A DNA stretch of 22,051 bases from Gemmatimonadota bacterium (lineage in GTDB: Bacteria; Gemmatimonadota; Gemmatimonadetes; Longimicrobiales; RSA9). Position 1 is the stretch's first letter, and each line of letters starts with the position of its first letter. Under the pieces are notes generated by a model. It searched no databases and was not told the DNA's origin. It was given only the letters and a program-made list of their open reading frames with translations. The position numbers were made by a program, and so were the translations under genes. Shown piece after piece: positions 1 through 7,642 of the stretch. The stretch is taken from positions 1-22,051 of the forward strand of contig JACQPS010000187.1 of the NCBI GenBank assembly GCA_016207445.1, written 5' to 3'.

Positions 1-1287
<1,287 letters not shown>

Positions 1288-1431
1288 AGCTGCAAGATGC
1301 CAATTGCCTCGTTTCGGAACAATACTCGCGACGCCACTGTAGCGCGTCAGCACAGGCACGCACAGACACGCTCGGTTCGCCCGAAGCCGTGCCGGCGGCG
1401 CGGCGGCCCGATCCCGCCAGGGTTTGCGCAC

Positions 1432-1466
1432 TTCCCTCCCCTGCGGGATGCGCTACATTGCGCCCC
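1432..1466 (+). promoter_or_regulatory. Probable leaderless promoter of selD
   Basis: TTCCCT (1432-1437), 16 bases, TACATT (1454-1459), then 7 bases to the ATG at 1467. Placing the -10 hexamer so close puts the transcription start at or next to the A of the ATG. No Shine-Dalgarno lies before the ATG, which fits a leaderless mRNA. The -35 match is weak. Confidence 0.4.
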
Positions 1467-2537
1467 ATGGCGACTTCCATGACTCCCCGGGACCAGCGGC
1501 CACGCCTGCGGCTGACCCAGCTGTCACACGGCGCGGGTTGAGCCTGTAAACTCGGCGCGGCCGAGCTGACGCAGGTCCTGCGTCACCTGGTCCCGTTCCA
1601 CGATCCGGCGGTGCTCGTGGACGCCAGCACGTCGGACGACGCGGCGGTGTACCGCCTGTCGGCCGAGCGCGCGCTGGTGGCGACGGTGGACTTTTTCACG
1701 CCCATCGTCGACGACGCCTACGACTTCGGCCGGATCGCCGCGGCGAACGCGCTCTCGGACGTGTACGCCATGGGCGCGCGGCCGCTCTTCGCGCTCAACC
1801 TGGTGGGGTTTCCGCGGGATTGGCTGGGCGAGGGGGTGCTGGAGGAGATCGTGCGCGGCGGGGGTGAGATGGCACGGCTGGCCGGGGTGGCCGTGATCGG
1901 CGGGCATTCGCTCGACGACCACGAGCCGAAGTTCGGCATGTGCGTGATCGGCGAGGTCGCGCCGGACAGGATCGTGCGCAACTCGACCGCCCGGGCCGGC
2001 GACCGGCTGGTCCTGACCAAGCCGATCGGCACTGGCGTGATCAGCACGGCGCTCAAGCAGGAAGCGGCGGCGCCGAGCGCGGTGGACGCCGCCGTCGCCA
2101 GCATGACCACCCTGAATCGCGGCGCGGCCGAGGCGATGCTCGCGGTGGGCGTGAGCGCCGCGACGGACGTGACCGGCTTCGGGCTGCTGGGCCACCTGCA
2201 CGAGCTGGCGCGCGCCAGCCGGGTGGCCGCGCGCGTGTACGCCCGCGACGTGCCGCTCCTGCCCGGCGCGCGCGAGCTGGCCGCGCGCGGCTTCTTTCCC
2301 GGCGGCACCCGCCGGAATTACGACGACCTGGGCGACGCGGCCCGGTGGCCAGACGCACTGGCGGAGCCGGACCGCCTCCTGCTCTGCGATGCCCAGACGT
2401 CCGGCGGCCTCCTCATCGCGCTTCCGGCCGAGCGCGTGGACGCTCTCGTGGAGCGACTGCGCTCGGCCGGAACGCCTGCCGTGGCGGTGATCGGCGAGCT
2501 CTTCGACGGACCCGCCGGCGAGATCGTCGTCGCCTAG
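1467..2537 (+). CDS. selD: Selenide, water dikinase (SelD), itself a selenoprotein: in-frame TGA at 1539-1541 read as Sec
   Basis: Makes selenophosphate from selenide and ATP, the selenium donor for selenocysteine (and selenouridine). With TGA decoded as Sec the frame is continuous for 356 residues. The active site reads SHGAG-U-ACKL: U25 occupies the place of the catalytic Cys and K28 is the conserved Lys. Downstream are the metal/ATP residues DDAAV, then TVDFFTPIVDDAYDFGRIAA, SDVYAMGA, VIGGHS and DVTGFGLLGH, all family hallmarks. Length matches the family only if the TGA is read through; starting after it would remove the catalytic site. The ATG at 1467 is preferred from the promoter spacing; the in-frame ATG at 1479 is also possible. 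A SECIS-like hairpin follows the TGA. selD converges with the DinB-like gene and their stop codons overlap. selA, selB and selC are not in the window. Confidence 0.95.
1551..1585 (+). promoter_or_regulatory. Putative bacterial SECIS element for the selD Sec codon
   Basis: Two perfect hairpins follow the TGA. The first has stem CTCGGC/GCCGAG with loop GCG (1551-1565). The second has stem TGACGCAG/CTGCGTCA with loop GTC (1567-1585). The tip of the second, GCAGGTC-CTGC, closely resembles the E. coli fdhF SECIS tip GCAGGUCUGC, whose apical GU is read by SelB. That tip lies 33 bases after the TGA, inside the range usual for bacterial SECIS elements. Both hairpins are inside the coding frame. Confidence 0.7.
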
Positions 2538-3094
2538 CCGCCGCTCGCCTGCGGCCGCGGCTGACTGGACGGCGGTACCATCCCTTTCATCCGCATATAC
2601 GTCACGATGTTGCCGTAGTGCTCGAAGTCGTGGGACACGTTGAGCACCACCGTGCCCAGCCGCGTCACGTCCATCCCGAACAGCTTGATCGGCTCCGTCG
2701 CCATCGCGTCGGTGATCTTCATGAAAGCCCCATCGCAGTACTGGAACGACGCCTTGAGCGCCTCCAGCAGCGCCGCCTTGCTCGTGCGGCTCTTCTCGAA
2801 GTCTTCCTTGTGCGGATCGTCTTCCTTCAGCGCCGCCGAGCAGAAGACATACTGCGCATTGGCGACGTGACCGATCAGTTGGCCGAAGGTCCGGACCTCC
2901 GGCGTCGGCTGGAACGCGTAGTTCTCTTCCGGCATCTGCTCCGCGGCCTTCGTGAGATAGCCTTTGACGATCTCGTACACCGGCCGGGCCGAGCCGACGA
3001 CCGGGTTCGCCATCGCGGGGGAGCTCTTCGGCGCCTGCGCGAAGAGCGGCTGCGCCGCCGCGAGCAGCAGCACGACGGGAACGATGCGGTTCAT
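2534..3094 (-). CDS. Exported DinB/YfiT-like putative metal-binding protein
   Basis: 186 residues. An N-terminal signal peptide (hydrophobic 5-18, likely cleavage after FAQ at 20) sends it to the periplasm. The remainder resembles the DinB-like four-helix fold. H76 (in QLIGHVANAQ), H155 and H159 (in NVSHDFEHYG) are positioned as the usual His3 metal site. DinB-like proteins include thiol transferases, but most exported ones have no known substrate, so no reaction is assigned. The start at 3094 is supported by GAGG about 10 bases upstream. A TTGACT at about 3123-3128 could be a -35 element but no clear -10 was found. It follows the lipoprotein at 3139-3777 after 44 bases. Its stop codon and that of selD share the palindrome CTAG (2534-2537). 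Confidence 0.8.
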   Translation of the reverse strand: MNRIVPVVLLLAAAQPLFAQAPKSSPAMANPVVGSARPVYEIVKGYLTKAAEQMPEENYAFQPTPEVRTFGQLIGHVANAQYVFCSAALKEDDPHKEDFEKSRTSKAALLEALKASFQYCDGAFMKITDAMATEPIKLFGMDVTRLGTVVLNVSHDFEHYGNIVTYMRMKGMVPPSSQPRPQASGG

Positions 3095-3138
3095 GGATTC
3101 CTCGCCTCGAACGTGTGGAAGGTCGGAGTCAAGCGGGG

Positions 3139-3777
3139 CTACGCGCCCAACGCCGCCGGACGGGTGCTATTGCTCACTTGCCGGCCGCAGATCGTGCCGG
3201 TCGTGCTGTACTGGTCGGTCTGCCGGTTGTAGGTGGTCGTGAGCGAGATCGTACACGAGCCCGAGCGGTCGCCGGCCCGCCAGTTCAGCGTGCCCGTGCG
3301 CGTGACCGAAAACTCGAGCAGCGTGAAGGACCCGCCGGGCTGCGGCGGCCAGGCGTAGCGCGCCGTGCCGTTGCCGGTCAGACTGCCGTCGAGCGTGAGT
3401 GTCCGCTGGTCGCGCGTGAACGTGCAGTTCGTGTGCGTCACGGTCTTCGTCCACTCGACCGCCGTCTCCCGGATCTGGTCGTCCGGAGTGCGGTTGCCCG
3501 ATCCCGTGATGGTGGTGCTGCCGCCGCCAGGACAGTCGACCGTGCGGCTGAACGTGAACGAGACTGGCGGCGCGCCAAAGGCCCCGGTCGAGGCGCCCGA
3601 GCTGGCCTGGCCCGAGGGCACGGCAGGTTGGCCAGCCACAAATGCCGCGATAGCAACGGCTTCGGGCTCTGACAGCGTCTCGGATCCCGGCTCCGTGCCG
3701 TTCTCGCACGCGGCGAGCAGCACCAGCGCCGCCAGCCAGCGCGGCGCGCCTCTGGGGCGTGGATATGAGATCCTCAT
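3139..3777 (-). CDS. Putative lipoprotein of unknown function
   Basis: 212 residues. The N-terminus is basic (RPRGAPRW), followed by a hydrophobic stretch and lipobox LLAAC, with C24 as the predicted lipidated residue. The ATG at 3777 is chosen because GGGAGG stands 7 bases before it and it places the signal peptide correctly; an upstream in-frame start at 3849 would add a meaningless 24 residues. The mature part is rich in Ser/Thr/Gly and predicted beta, with four further cysteines (C82, C118, C175, C197) that could form two disulfides. No known family is recognised. It is downstream of another lipoprotein gene and upstream of the DinB-like gene, in the same direction, so a cell-envelope role is likely but unproven. 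Confidence 0.75.
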   Translation of the reverse strand: MRISYPRPRGAPRWLAALVLLAACENGTEPGSETLSEPEAVAIAAFVAGQPAVPSGQASSGASTGAFGAPPVSFTFSRTVDCPGGGSTTITGSGNRTPDDQIRETAVEWTKTVTHTNCTFTRDQRTLTLDGSLTGNGTARYAWPPQPGGSFTLLEFSVTRTGTLNWRAGDRSGSCTISLTTTYNRQTDQYSTTGTICGRQVSNSTRPAALGA

Positions 3778-3884
3778 CGGAGTTCCTCCCTGAGAACAGG
3801 CGTTGGACGGCCCGCCGGCATGATCGCCGCCGCAGGGGCCGTCAGTCAACCCGGCCGCGGCGCTGGGTAGATCCCTACTTCTCT

Positions 3885-3974
3885 GGCCTCGCCGTCCTCT
3901 TCGGCCTCGCCGTACCCCTCTGGCTCGAGCGTAGTCCTGGCCTCGCTCTACTCTCTGGCCTCGCCCTGGCTCGT
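3885..3974 (-). repeat. Five degenerate 18-base tandem repeats straddling a stop codon
   Basis: Units start on the + strand at 3885, 3903, 3921, 3939 and 3957, exactly 18 bases apart; four begin GGCCTCGC and the middle one is diverged. On the coding (minus) strand each unit gives about GEARE plus one residue. The last coding unit ends in GEARE, followed by the TAG at 3950-3948, and the remaining units continue in the same frame to a TGA at 3848-3846. The array therefore looks like a peptide repeat tail cut by an amber codon. Confidence 0.7.
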
Positions 3975-4490
3975 GCTCCGTCTCCTGAACACCACGACGA
4001 GATCCCCGGGCAACGGGTCGCTGAGCGGCTCATTCTGGAACTCCGGGATGAGCTGCCGCACCCTGGTCAGCGAGACGGAGACGCTGTCGCCGAAGGACAG
4101 TACTTGCGCCTGCTGGTCGAAGTCCAGGCCGAGCCGGCGTGGCAGCAACAGGAGCTGCGCGTCTCCGTCCGTCCGGAACACGAGCTCGATCCCGTCCGCT
4201 TCCAGAACGTACTTTCCCTCCAGGGGCTCGATCTTTTGCGTGGTCGGATCGATGAAGGCGAGCTGGAAGGTCGTATCCAGGGACACGACCAGCTGACGAA
4301 ACGTGGTATCGATGCGCGCCAGGATGTTCTGGTTCGGCAGGCTGCCCATCGGGTCGAACGTGAGTGTGGTGAGGTTGTAGAGGCCGGCGACCTCTTCGGG
4401 CTGGATCGTGTTCGGCGCGAAGCCGTCGCCGCCGCCACAGCCGGCCGTCCCCAGAATGACCAGCAGCGCTACCGCCGAACGCCAGCACAT
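3948..4490 (-). CDS. Putative lipoprotein of unknown function
   Basis: 180 residues. Signal peptide MCWRSAVALLVILGTAGC with C18 in the lipobox, then a Gly-rich tether and a mostly beta-strand region (IEPLEGKYVLEADGIELVFR, QLLLLPRRLGLDFD). The pattern of short strands with aliphatic/polar alternation suggests a small beta-barrel or beta-sandwich, but no family is recognised. The start at 4490 has AGGAGA 6 bases upstream. It lies 14 bases after the membrane protein gene ending at 4505, so the two are probably cotranscribed. The C-terminus ends in GEARE, one unit of an 18-base repeat that carries on past the stop (see 3885-3974). Confidence 0.75.
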   Translation of the reverse strand: MCWRSAVALLVILGTAGCGGGDGFAPNTIQPEEVAGLYNLTTLTFDPMGSLPNQNILARIDTTFRQLVVSLDTTFQLAFIDPTTQKIEPLEGKYVLEADGIELVFRTDGDAQLLLLPRRLGLDFDQQAQVLSFGDSVSVSLTRVRQLIPEFQNEPLSDPLPGDLVVVFRRRSTSQGEARE

Positions 4491-4504
4491 GGATCTCTCC
4501 TGGC

Positions 4505-5866
4505 TCAGGAAAGCGGAGCACGCGACGCCCTGGCCGCGCGCGCCGCGCGAACCCAGACCTTCACTCTCGCCGCGGACTCGCCGAGCCGCGCCGCCACGGT
4601 CTCCGCGTCCGCCTGCGCGAGCTGCTCGACGGATTCGATGCTGACGGAGCGGAGCCTGCGCGTGTTTTCGGTGCCGATCCCGCGCAGCGTGGCCACGCGC
4701 GCGGCCGCGACCAGGCCGGCCGCCTGCTCGGCGGGGAGCCCGGCTCGCGCCGCGAGCTCCGAGGCATGCGCGCGCGCGAGCGTGAAGACGTCATACCCCG
4801 CGGCGGCCAGCCGCGCCGCGGGCGCTCCGGGCAACTCGCTCAGCCGCGGCGTCTCGGACGAGACCGTCCAGCGATCGATTCCTGCCAGCACGAGTCCGGA
4901 GAAGAGGACGGCGCCGGCGGCAGCCGTCGCGCGCACCCACGCGGGGGCAGCGCGCACGCGGCCCCAGCGCGGCACGGCGAGCCCGTGCAGCACGAGCATC
5001 TGCCAGAAGGCAAAGCATTCCAGCGCGAAGGGTGGAAAGCCCAGGAACCCGACCACCGGCATCTCGAACAGCTTGAGCTCGTCGAAACCGGGTACCGTGT
5101 AGATCCACTGCCCGCGCGCCACCGAGTTGAACAGCTCCCAGACCAGGCCGACCAGCGCCCCACTGACCAGCAGCCGCAGCGGCCGGCCGGGGCGGCCTCG
5201 CTCCAGGTCGCCCAGCAGCGAGCGCACCGGGGCGCGGCGGTAGTTGTGCGGGTCCAGCAGCAGCGTGACGGCGCCCCAGACGAGTGGAAAGAACCAGCGC
5301 GGCCAGAGCAGTGCCAGTACGAGCATGGCCCCGCCCGTGTACTGCAGGCCCCCGAGCAGCCGCGGCGTGACGCGCAGCGGCGCCGTGGTCCGGCCGCCGA
5401 ATGCGCCCAGCCGCGCCAGCGCCGTCTCCGCCATGAGAATGGCCGGCAGCACCGTCGCGAACGAGAGCGTCACTCCCGCCCGCCGAGCCACCAGGTCACC
5501 CGGCACAAAGACATAGTACCAGTTCCGCAGCCGGAGGTTGAGCAGCTCGAAGAGGAGCCAGAAGACCGCCGACCAGAACAGGAGCGTGCCCAGGTGCGCG
5601 GGGCGGCCCAGCAGCAGGAAAGTCGGCCGCCGCTCTTCGGAACGCTCCCCAGCCGCGCCGCCCGCCAGCGCCAGCACGCCGTCCAGGGCGAGCAGCGTAC
5701 CGTACCACGCGAACACGTAGTACCAGGTCGCGAATGGCTCGCGTCCGCGCAACGCGCCCAGCGTACCGAGCGCGAGCACGCCGACGCCGGCCAAGATCGC
5801 CGCCGGTACCCAACGGCTGATGCGCGTACTGGCGACCGCCACGGATCTTTCCACCAGCTGTTGCAT
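4505..5866 (-). CDS. Multi-pass membrane protein with internal duplication and C-terminal helix-hairpin-helix region
   Basis: 453 residues from the ATG at 5866 (a GTG at 5881 is an alternative; neither has a strong ribosome site). Hydrophobic segments lie near 19-39, 48-68, 94-110, 131-150, 175-205, 231-247, 270-296 and 313-331. Two segments look duplicated: 105-122 (FELLNLRLRNWYYVFVP) and 242-259 (WELFNSVARGQWIYTVP). The second copy is followed by the striking run EMPVVGFLGFPPFALE. Residues 344-440 are soluble and contain two helix-hairpin-helix-like units; the second begins LRGIGTENTRRL. Such HhH units usually bind DNA or proteins; here they would face the cytoplasm next to the membrane. 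No function is known to me for the combination. Upstream of the lipoprotein at 3948-4490 and downstream of lpdA, from which it is separated by a hairpin and a G-rich array. Confidence 0.8.
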   Translation of the reverse strand: MQQLVERSVAVASTRISRWVPAAILAGVGVLALGTLGALRGREPFATWYYVFAWYGTLLALDGVLALAGGAAGERSEERRPTFLLLGRPAHLGTLLFWSAVFWLLFELLNLRLRNWYYVFVPGDLVARRAGVTLSFATVLPAILMAETALARLGAFGGRTTAPLRVTPRLLGGLQYTGGAMLVLALLWPRWFFPLVWGAVTLLLDPHNYRRAPVRSLLGDLERGRPGRPLRLLVSGALVGLVWELFNSVARGQWIYTVPGFDELKLFEMPVVGFLGFPPFALECFAFWQMLVLHGLAVPRWGRVRAAPAWVRATAAAGAVLFSGLVLAGIDRWTVSSETPRLSELPGAPAARLAAAGYDVFTLARAHASELAARAGLPAEQAAGLVAAARVATLRGIGTENTRRLRSVSIESVEQLAQADAETVAARLGESAARVKVWVRAARAARASRAPLS

Positions 5867-5930
5867 GCTCGGTCTCGGCACCCTACGCCACTCGGCCGCC
5901 AGGGAGTAGCCGTTCCTTATTCGCCGCGAT

Positions 5931-5963
5931 CCCTATCCCGATCCCGATCCCAATCCCGTTCCC
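5931..5963 (-). repeat. GGG-N3 array (six GGG runs) after lpdA
   Basis: On the + strand CCC occurs at 5931, 5937, 5943, 5949, 5955 and 5961, exactly every 6 bases. The minus strand, which is the lpdA transcript, therefore carries six GGG runs with 3-base spacers, mostly ATC, ATT or AAC. This pattern can fold into a G-quadruplex. It begins within two bases of the hairpin that abuts the lpdA stop. Confidence 0.85.
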
Positions 5964-5964
5964 G

Positions 5965-5989
5965 GGCGCGGGCGCCTTGCGCCCGCGCC
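5965..5989 (-). terminator. GC hairpin abutting the lpdA stop, no U-tract
   Basis: Perfect 11-base stem (core GCGCGGGCGC / GCGCCCGCGC) with loop AAG on the minus strand. The outermost base pair uses the G of the TAG stop. It is not followed by Ts but by the GGG-N3 array, so it is not a textbook intrinsic terminator. It probably marks the end of the pyruvate dehydrogenase transcript. Confidence 0.55.
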
Positions 5990-7383
5990 TAAATGTGAAT
6001 GGCCCGTCCGAGCGCGGCGAGGGCGGCCTCCGCGACCGCCTCGGACAGCGTGGGGTGCGGGTGCATGGCGCGCTCCAGCTCCTCGGCCGTGGACTCGAGG
6101 TGGCGCCCGAGCACGAATTCGGCGATCAGCTCGCTCGCGTGCGGGCCGACGATGTGCGCGCCCAGCAGCTCGCTGTAACGCCGGTCGCGCACCACCTTGA
6201 CGAACCCTTCGCTCTCGCCGGCCGTGCGTGCGCGGCCGTTCGCGCTGAAGGGAAAGACGCCGATCTCCACCTCGAGCCCCTGCGCGCGCGCGGCGTCTTC
6301 CGTGAGGCCGACCGATGCGACCTCCGGGTGGCAGTACGTGACGTTCGGGATGTTGTTGGTATCGACCACATGCGCATGGCCCGCGATCGTCTCCACGACC
6401 GCGATCCCCTCGTGCGAGGCCTTGTGCGCGAGCAACGGGGGACGGGCGACGTCGCCAATGGCAAAGATGCCGGGCGCGCTCGTGCGCAGCTGCGCATCCA
6501 CGGCGATGAAGCCCTTGTCGACCCGCACGCCCGCGCTCTCCAGCCCGATGTCCTCGATGATCGGCGCGCGGCCGACGGCCACCAGCACGCGCTCGACCTC
6601 GATCGTGTTCGTCTTTCCATCCTTCGCCTTCACGACCAGCTTGACGCCGGCCTTGCCGACGTCCGCCTTCTCGAGCCGGGCGCCCTCCAGCACGTCCATG
6701 CCCCGCTTCCGGTAGGACTTCGCCACGGCGGCCGACGCATCCTTGTCTTCCAGCGGCAGCACGCGCTCGAGCGCCTCGATGACCGTGACCTTGGTGCCGA
6801 AGGAGGCGTACACGTCGGCGAACTCCATGCCGACCGCGCCCCCGCCGATCACAGCGAGCGAGGCCGGCGCGCCGGCCGGGAACACCGCGTGATCGGAGTT
6901 CCAGACGCGGTCGCCGTCCGCCTTCAGGATCGGCAGGTCCTTCGGCCGGGAGCCCGTCGCGAGAATGATGTTCTTCGCCTCGAGCGTGCGCTCGCCGTCC
7001 GATCCCTTCACCGACACCTTGCCCTTCCCCGCGAGCCGGCCCCACCCCTTCACCCACTCCACGTTGTTCTTCTTGAAGAGGAACGCCACGCCCTTCGCGC
7101 CCTGGTCCGCCACCTTCTTCGCACGCTTCCCCGCGGCGCCCAGGTCGAGGCTCACCTCCGAGACGCGGATGCCGAAGTCGCCGAGCTCATGCACGCGCCG
7201 CGCGTACATCGCGCTCTCCAGCAGCGCCTTCGTCGGAATGCACCCCAGGTTGTTGCACACGCCGCCCAGCTTGTCCGCCTCCACGCACGCGACCTTCAGC
7301 CCGAGCTGCGCCGCCCGGATCGCCGCTACGTAGCCGCCGGGCCCCGCGCCGAGCACCACGACGTCGAATGTGTTGGCCGCCAC
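5989..7383 (-). CDS. lpdA: Dihydrolipoyl dehydrogenase (E3)
   Basis: 464 residues, the usual length. This FAD flavoprotein reoxidises dihydrolipoamide on E2 with NAD+. Visible: FAD motif GAGPGG (12-17), redox disulfide C43/C48 in GGVCNNLGCIPTK, NAD motif GGGAVG (180-185), the second FAD region GIFAIGD (305-311), and the C-terminal catalytic pair H443/E448 in HPHPTLSE. The start is GTG at 7383, preceded by GAGGTGAGG a few bases upstream. It is the last gene of the pyruvate dehydrogenase block. A hairpin (7470-7485) lies between it and the preceding small gene, and TAATAT around 7421-7427 could provide a separate promoter, so E3 may also be made independently for other 2-oxoacid complexes. The 3' end carries a hairpin plus GGG-N3 array. 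Confidence 0.97.
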   Translation of the reverse strand: MAANTFDVVVLGAGPGGYVAAIRAAQLGLKVACVEADKLGGVCNNLGCIPTKALLESAMYARRVHELGDFGIRVSEVSLDLGAAGKRAKKVADQGAKGVAFLFKKNNVEWVKGWGRLAGKGKVSVKGSDGERTLEAKNIILATGSRPKDLPILKADGDRVWNSDHAVFPAGAPASLAVIGGGAVGMEFADVYASFGTKVTVIEALERVLPLEDKDASAAVAKSYRKRGMDVLEGARLEKADVGKAGVKLVVKAKDGKTNTIEVERVLVAVGRAPIIEDIGLESAGVRVDKGFIAVDAQLRTSAPGIFAIGDVARPPLLAHKASHEGIAVVETIAGHAHVVDTNNIPNVTYCHPEVASVGLTEDAARAQGLEVEIGVFPFSANGRARTAGESEGFVKVVRDRRYSELLGAHIVGPHASELIAEFVLGRHLESTAEELERAMHPHPTLSEAVAEAALAALGRAIHI

Positions 7384-7469
7384 GCCTCACCTCGCGGTTG
7401 GAACGGTGGACCTGCCGGCGCGCATATTACGCCCGGGTCCCGGCCGCGACAACGGGCCGCAGAGAAAGG

Positions 7470-7485
7470 CTCGTCCGAGGACGAG
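7470..7485 (-). terminator. Hairpin after the 44-residue gene, possible attenuator before lpdA
   Basis: On the minus strand the TAA stop (7488-7486) is directly followed by CTCGTCCTCGGACGAG, a stem of 6 base pairs with a 4-base loop, and then CCTTTCTCT. The pyrimidine-rich tail gives a weak intrinsic terminator or attenuator. Confidence 0.45.
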
Positions 7486-7620
7486 TTATTCCAGCACCAC
7501 CGAGATGATATAGGCCAGAAGCAGGACGACGGCGCCTCCGATCAGGAGCGCCGTCGCCACGGTGGTGAACTTGCGTGTCGGGGGTTTCGGGCTCGGGACC
7601 TTCCGGATTCTTTCCGCCAC
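7486..7620 (-). CDS. 44-residue single-pass membrane protein inside the PDH operon
   Basis: Starts at GTG 7620, with GGGAGG ending 5 bases before it, and stops with TAA at 7486. Translation begins MAERIRKVPSPKPPTRK, a strongly basic, Pro-rich head, followed by one hydrophobic segment at about 20-42 (start TVATALLIGGAVVLLLAYII) and a final Glu. By the positive-inside rule the head would be cytoplasmic, where the pyruvate dehydrogenase complex is. It sits 22 bases after the E2 stop and just before lpdA, in the same direction. It resembles no family I can name. It is supported by the ribosome site, the coherent topology and the stop next to a hairpin. It could be an anchor or regulator of the complex, which is inference only. 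Confidence 0.6.
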   Translation of the reverse strand: MAERIRKVPSPKPPTRKFTTVATALLIGGAVVLLLAYIISVVLE

Positions 7621-7642
7621 CGCCGCCTCCCGCGCGGGCGCG

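Noticed and set aside
1288..1466. Sigma-54 promoter between the activator and selD
   Set aside because: TGGCATCTTGC on the minus strand resembles parts of the -24/-12 consensus but the GG to GC spacing is far too short.
1611..2537. A shorter selD beginning downstream of the TGA
   Set aside because: It would lack the catalytic Sec/Lys segment that is clearly encoded upstream in the same frame. There is no reason to call the gene broken, since the TGA sits exactly at the catalytic position.
1940..3232. A 430-codon + strand frame overlapping selD and the DinB-like gene
   Set aside because: Runs over two well-supported genes in wrong frames and is dominated by Arg, Ala and Gly.
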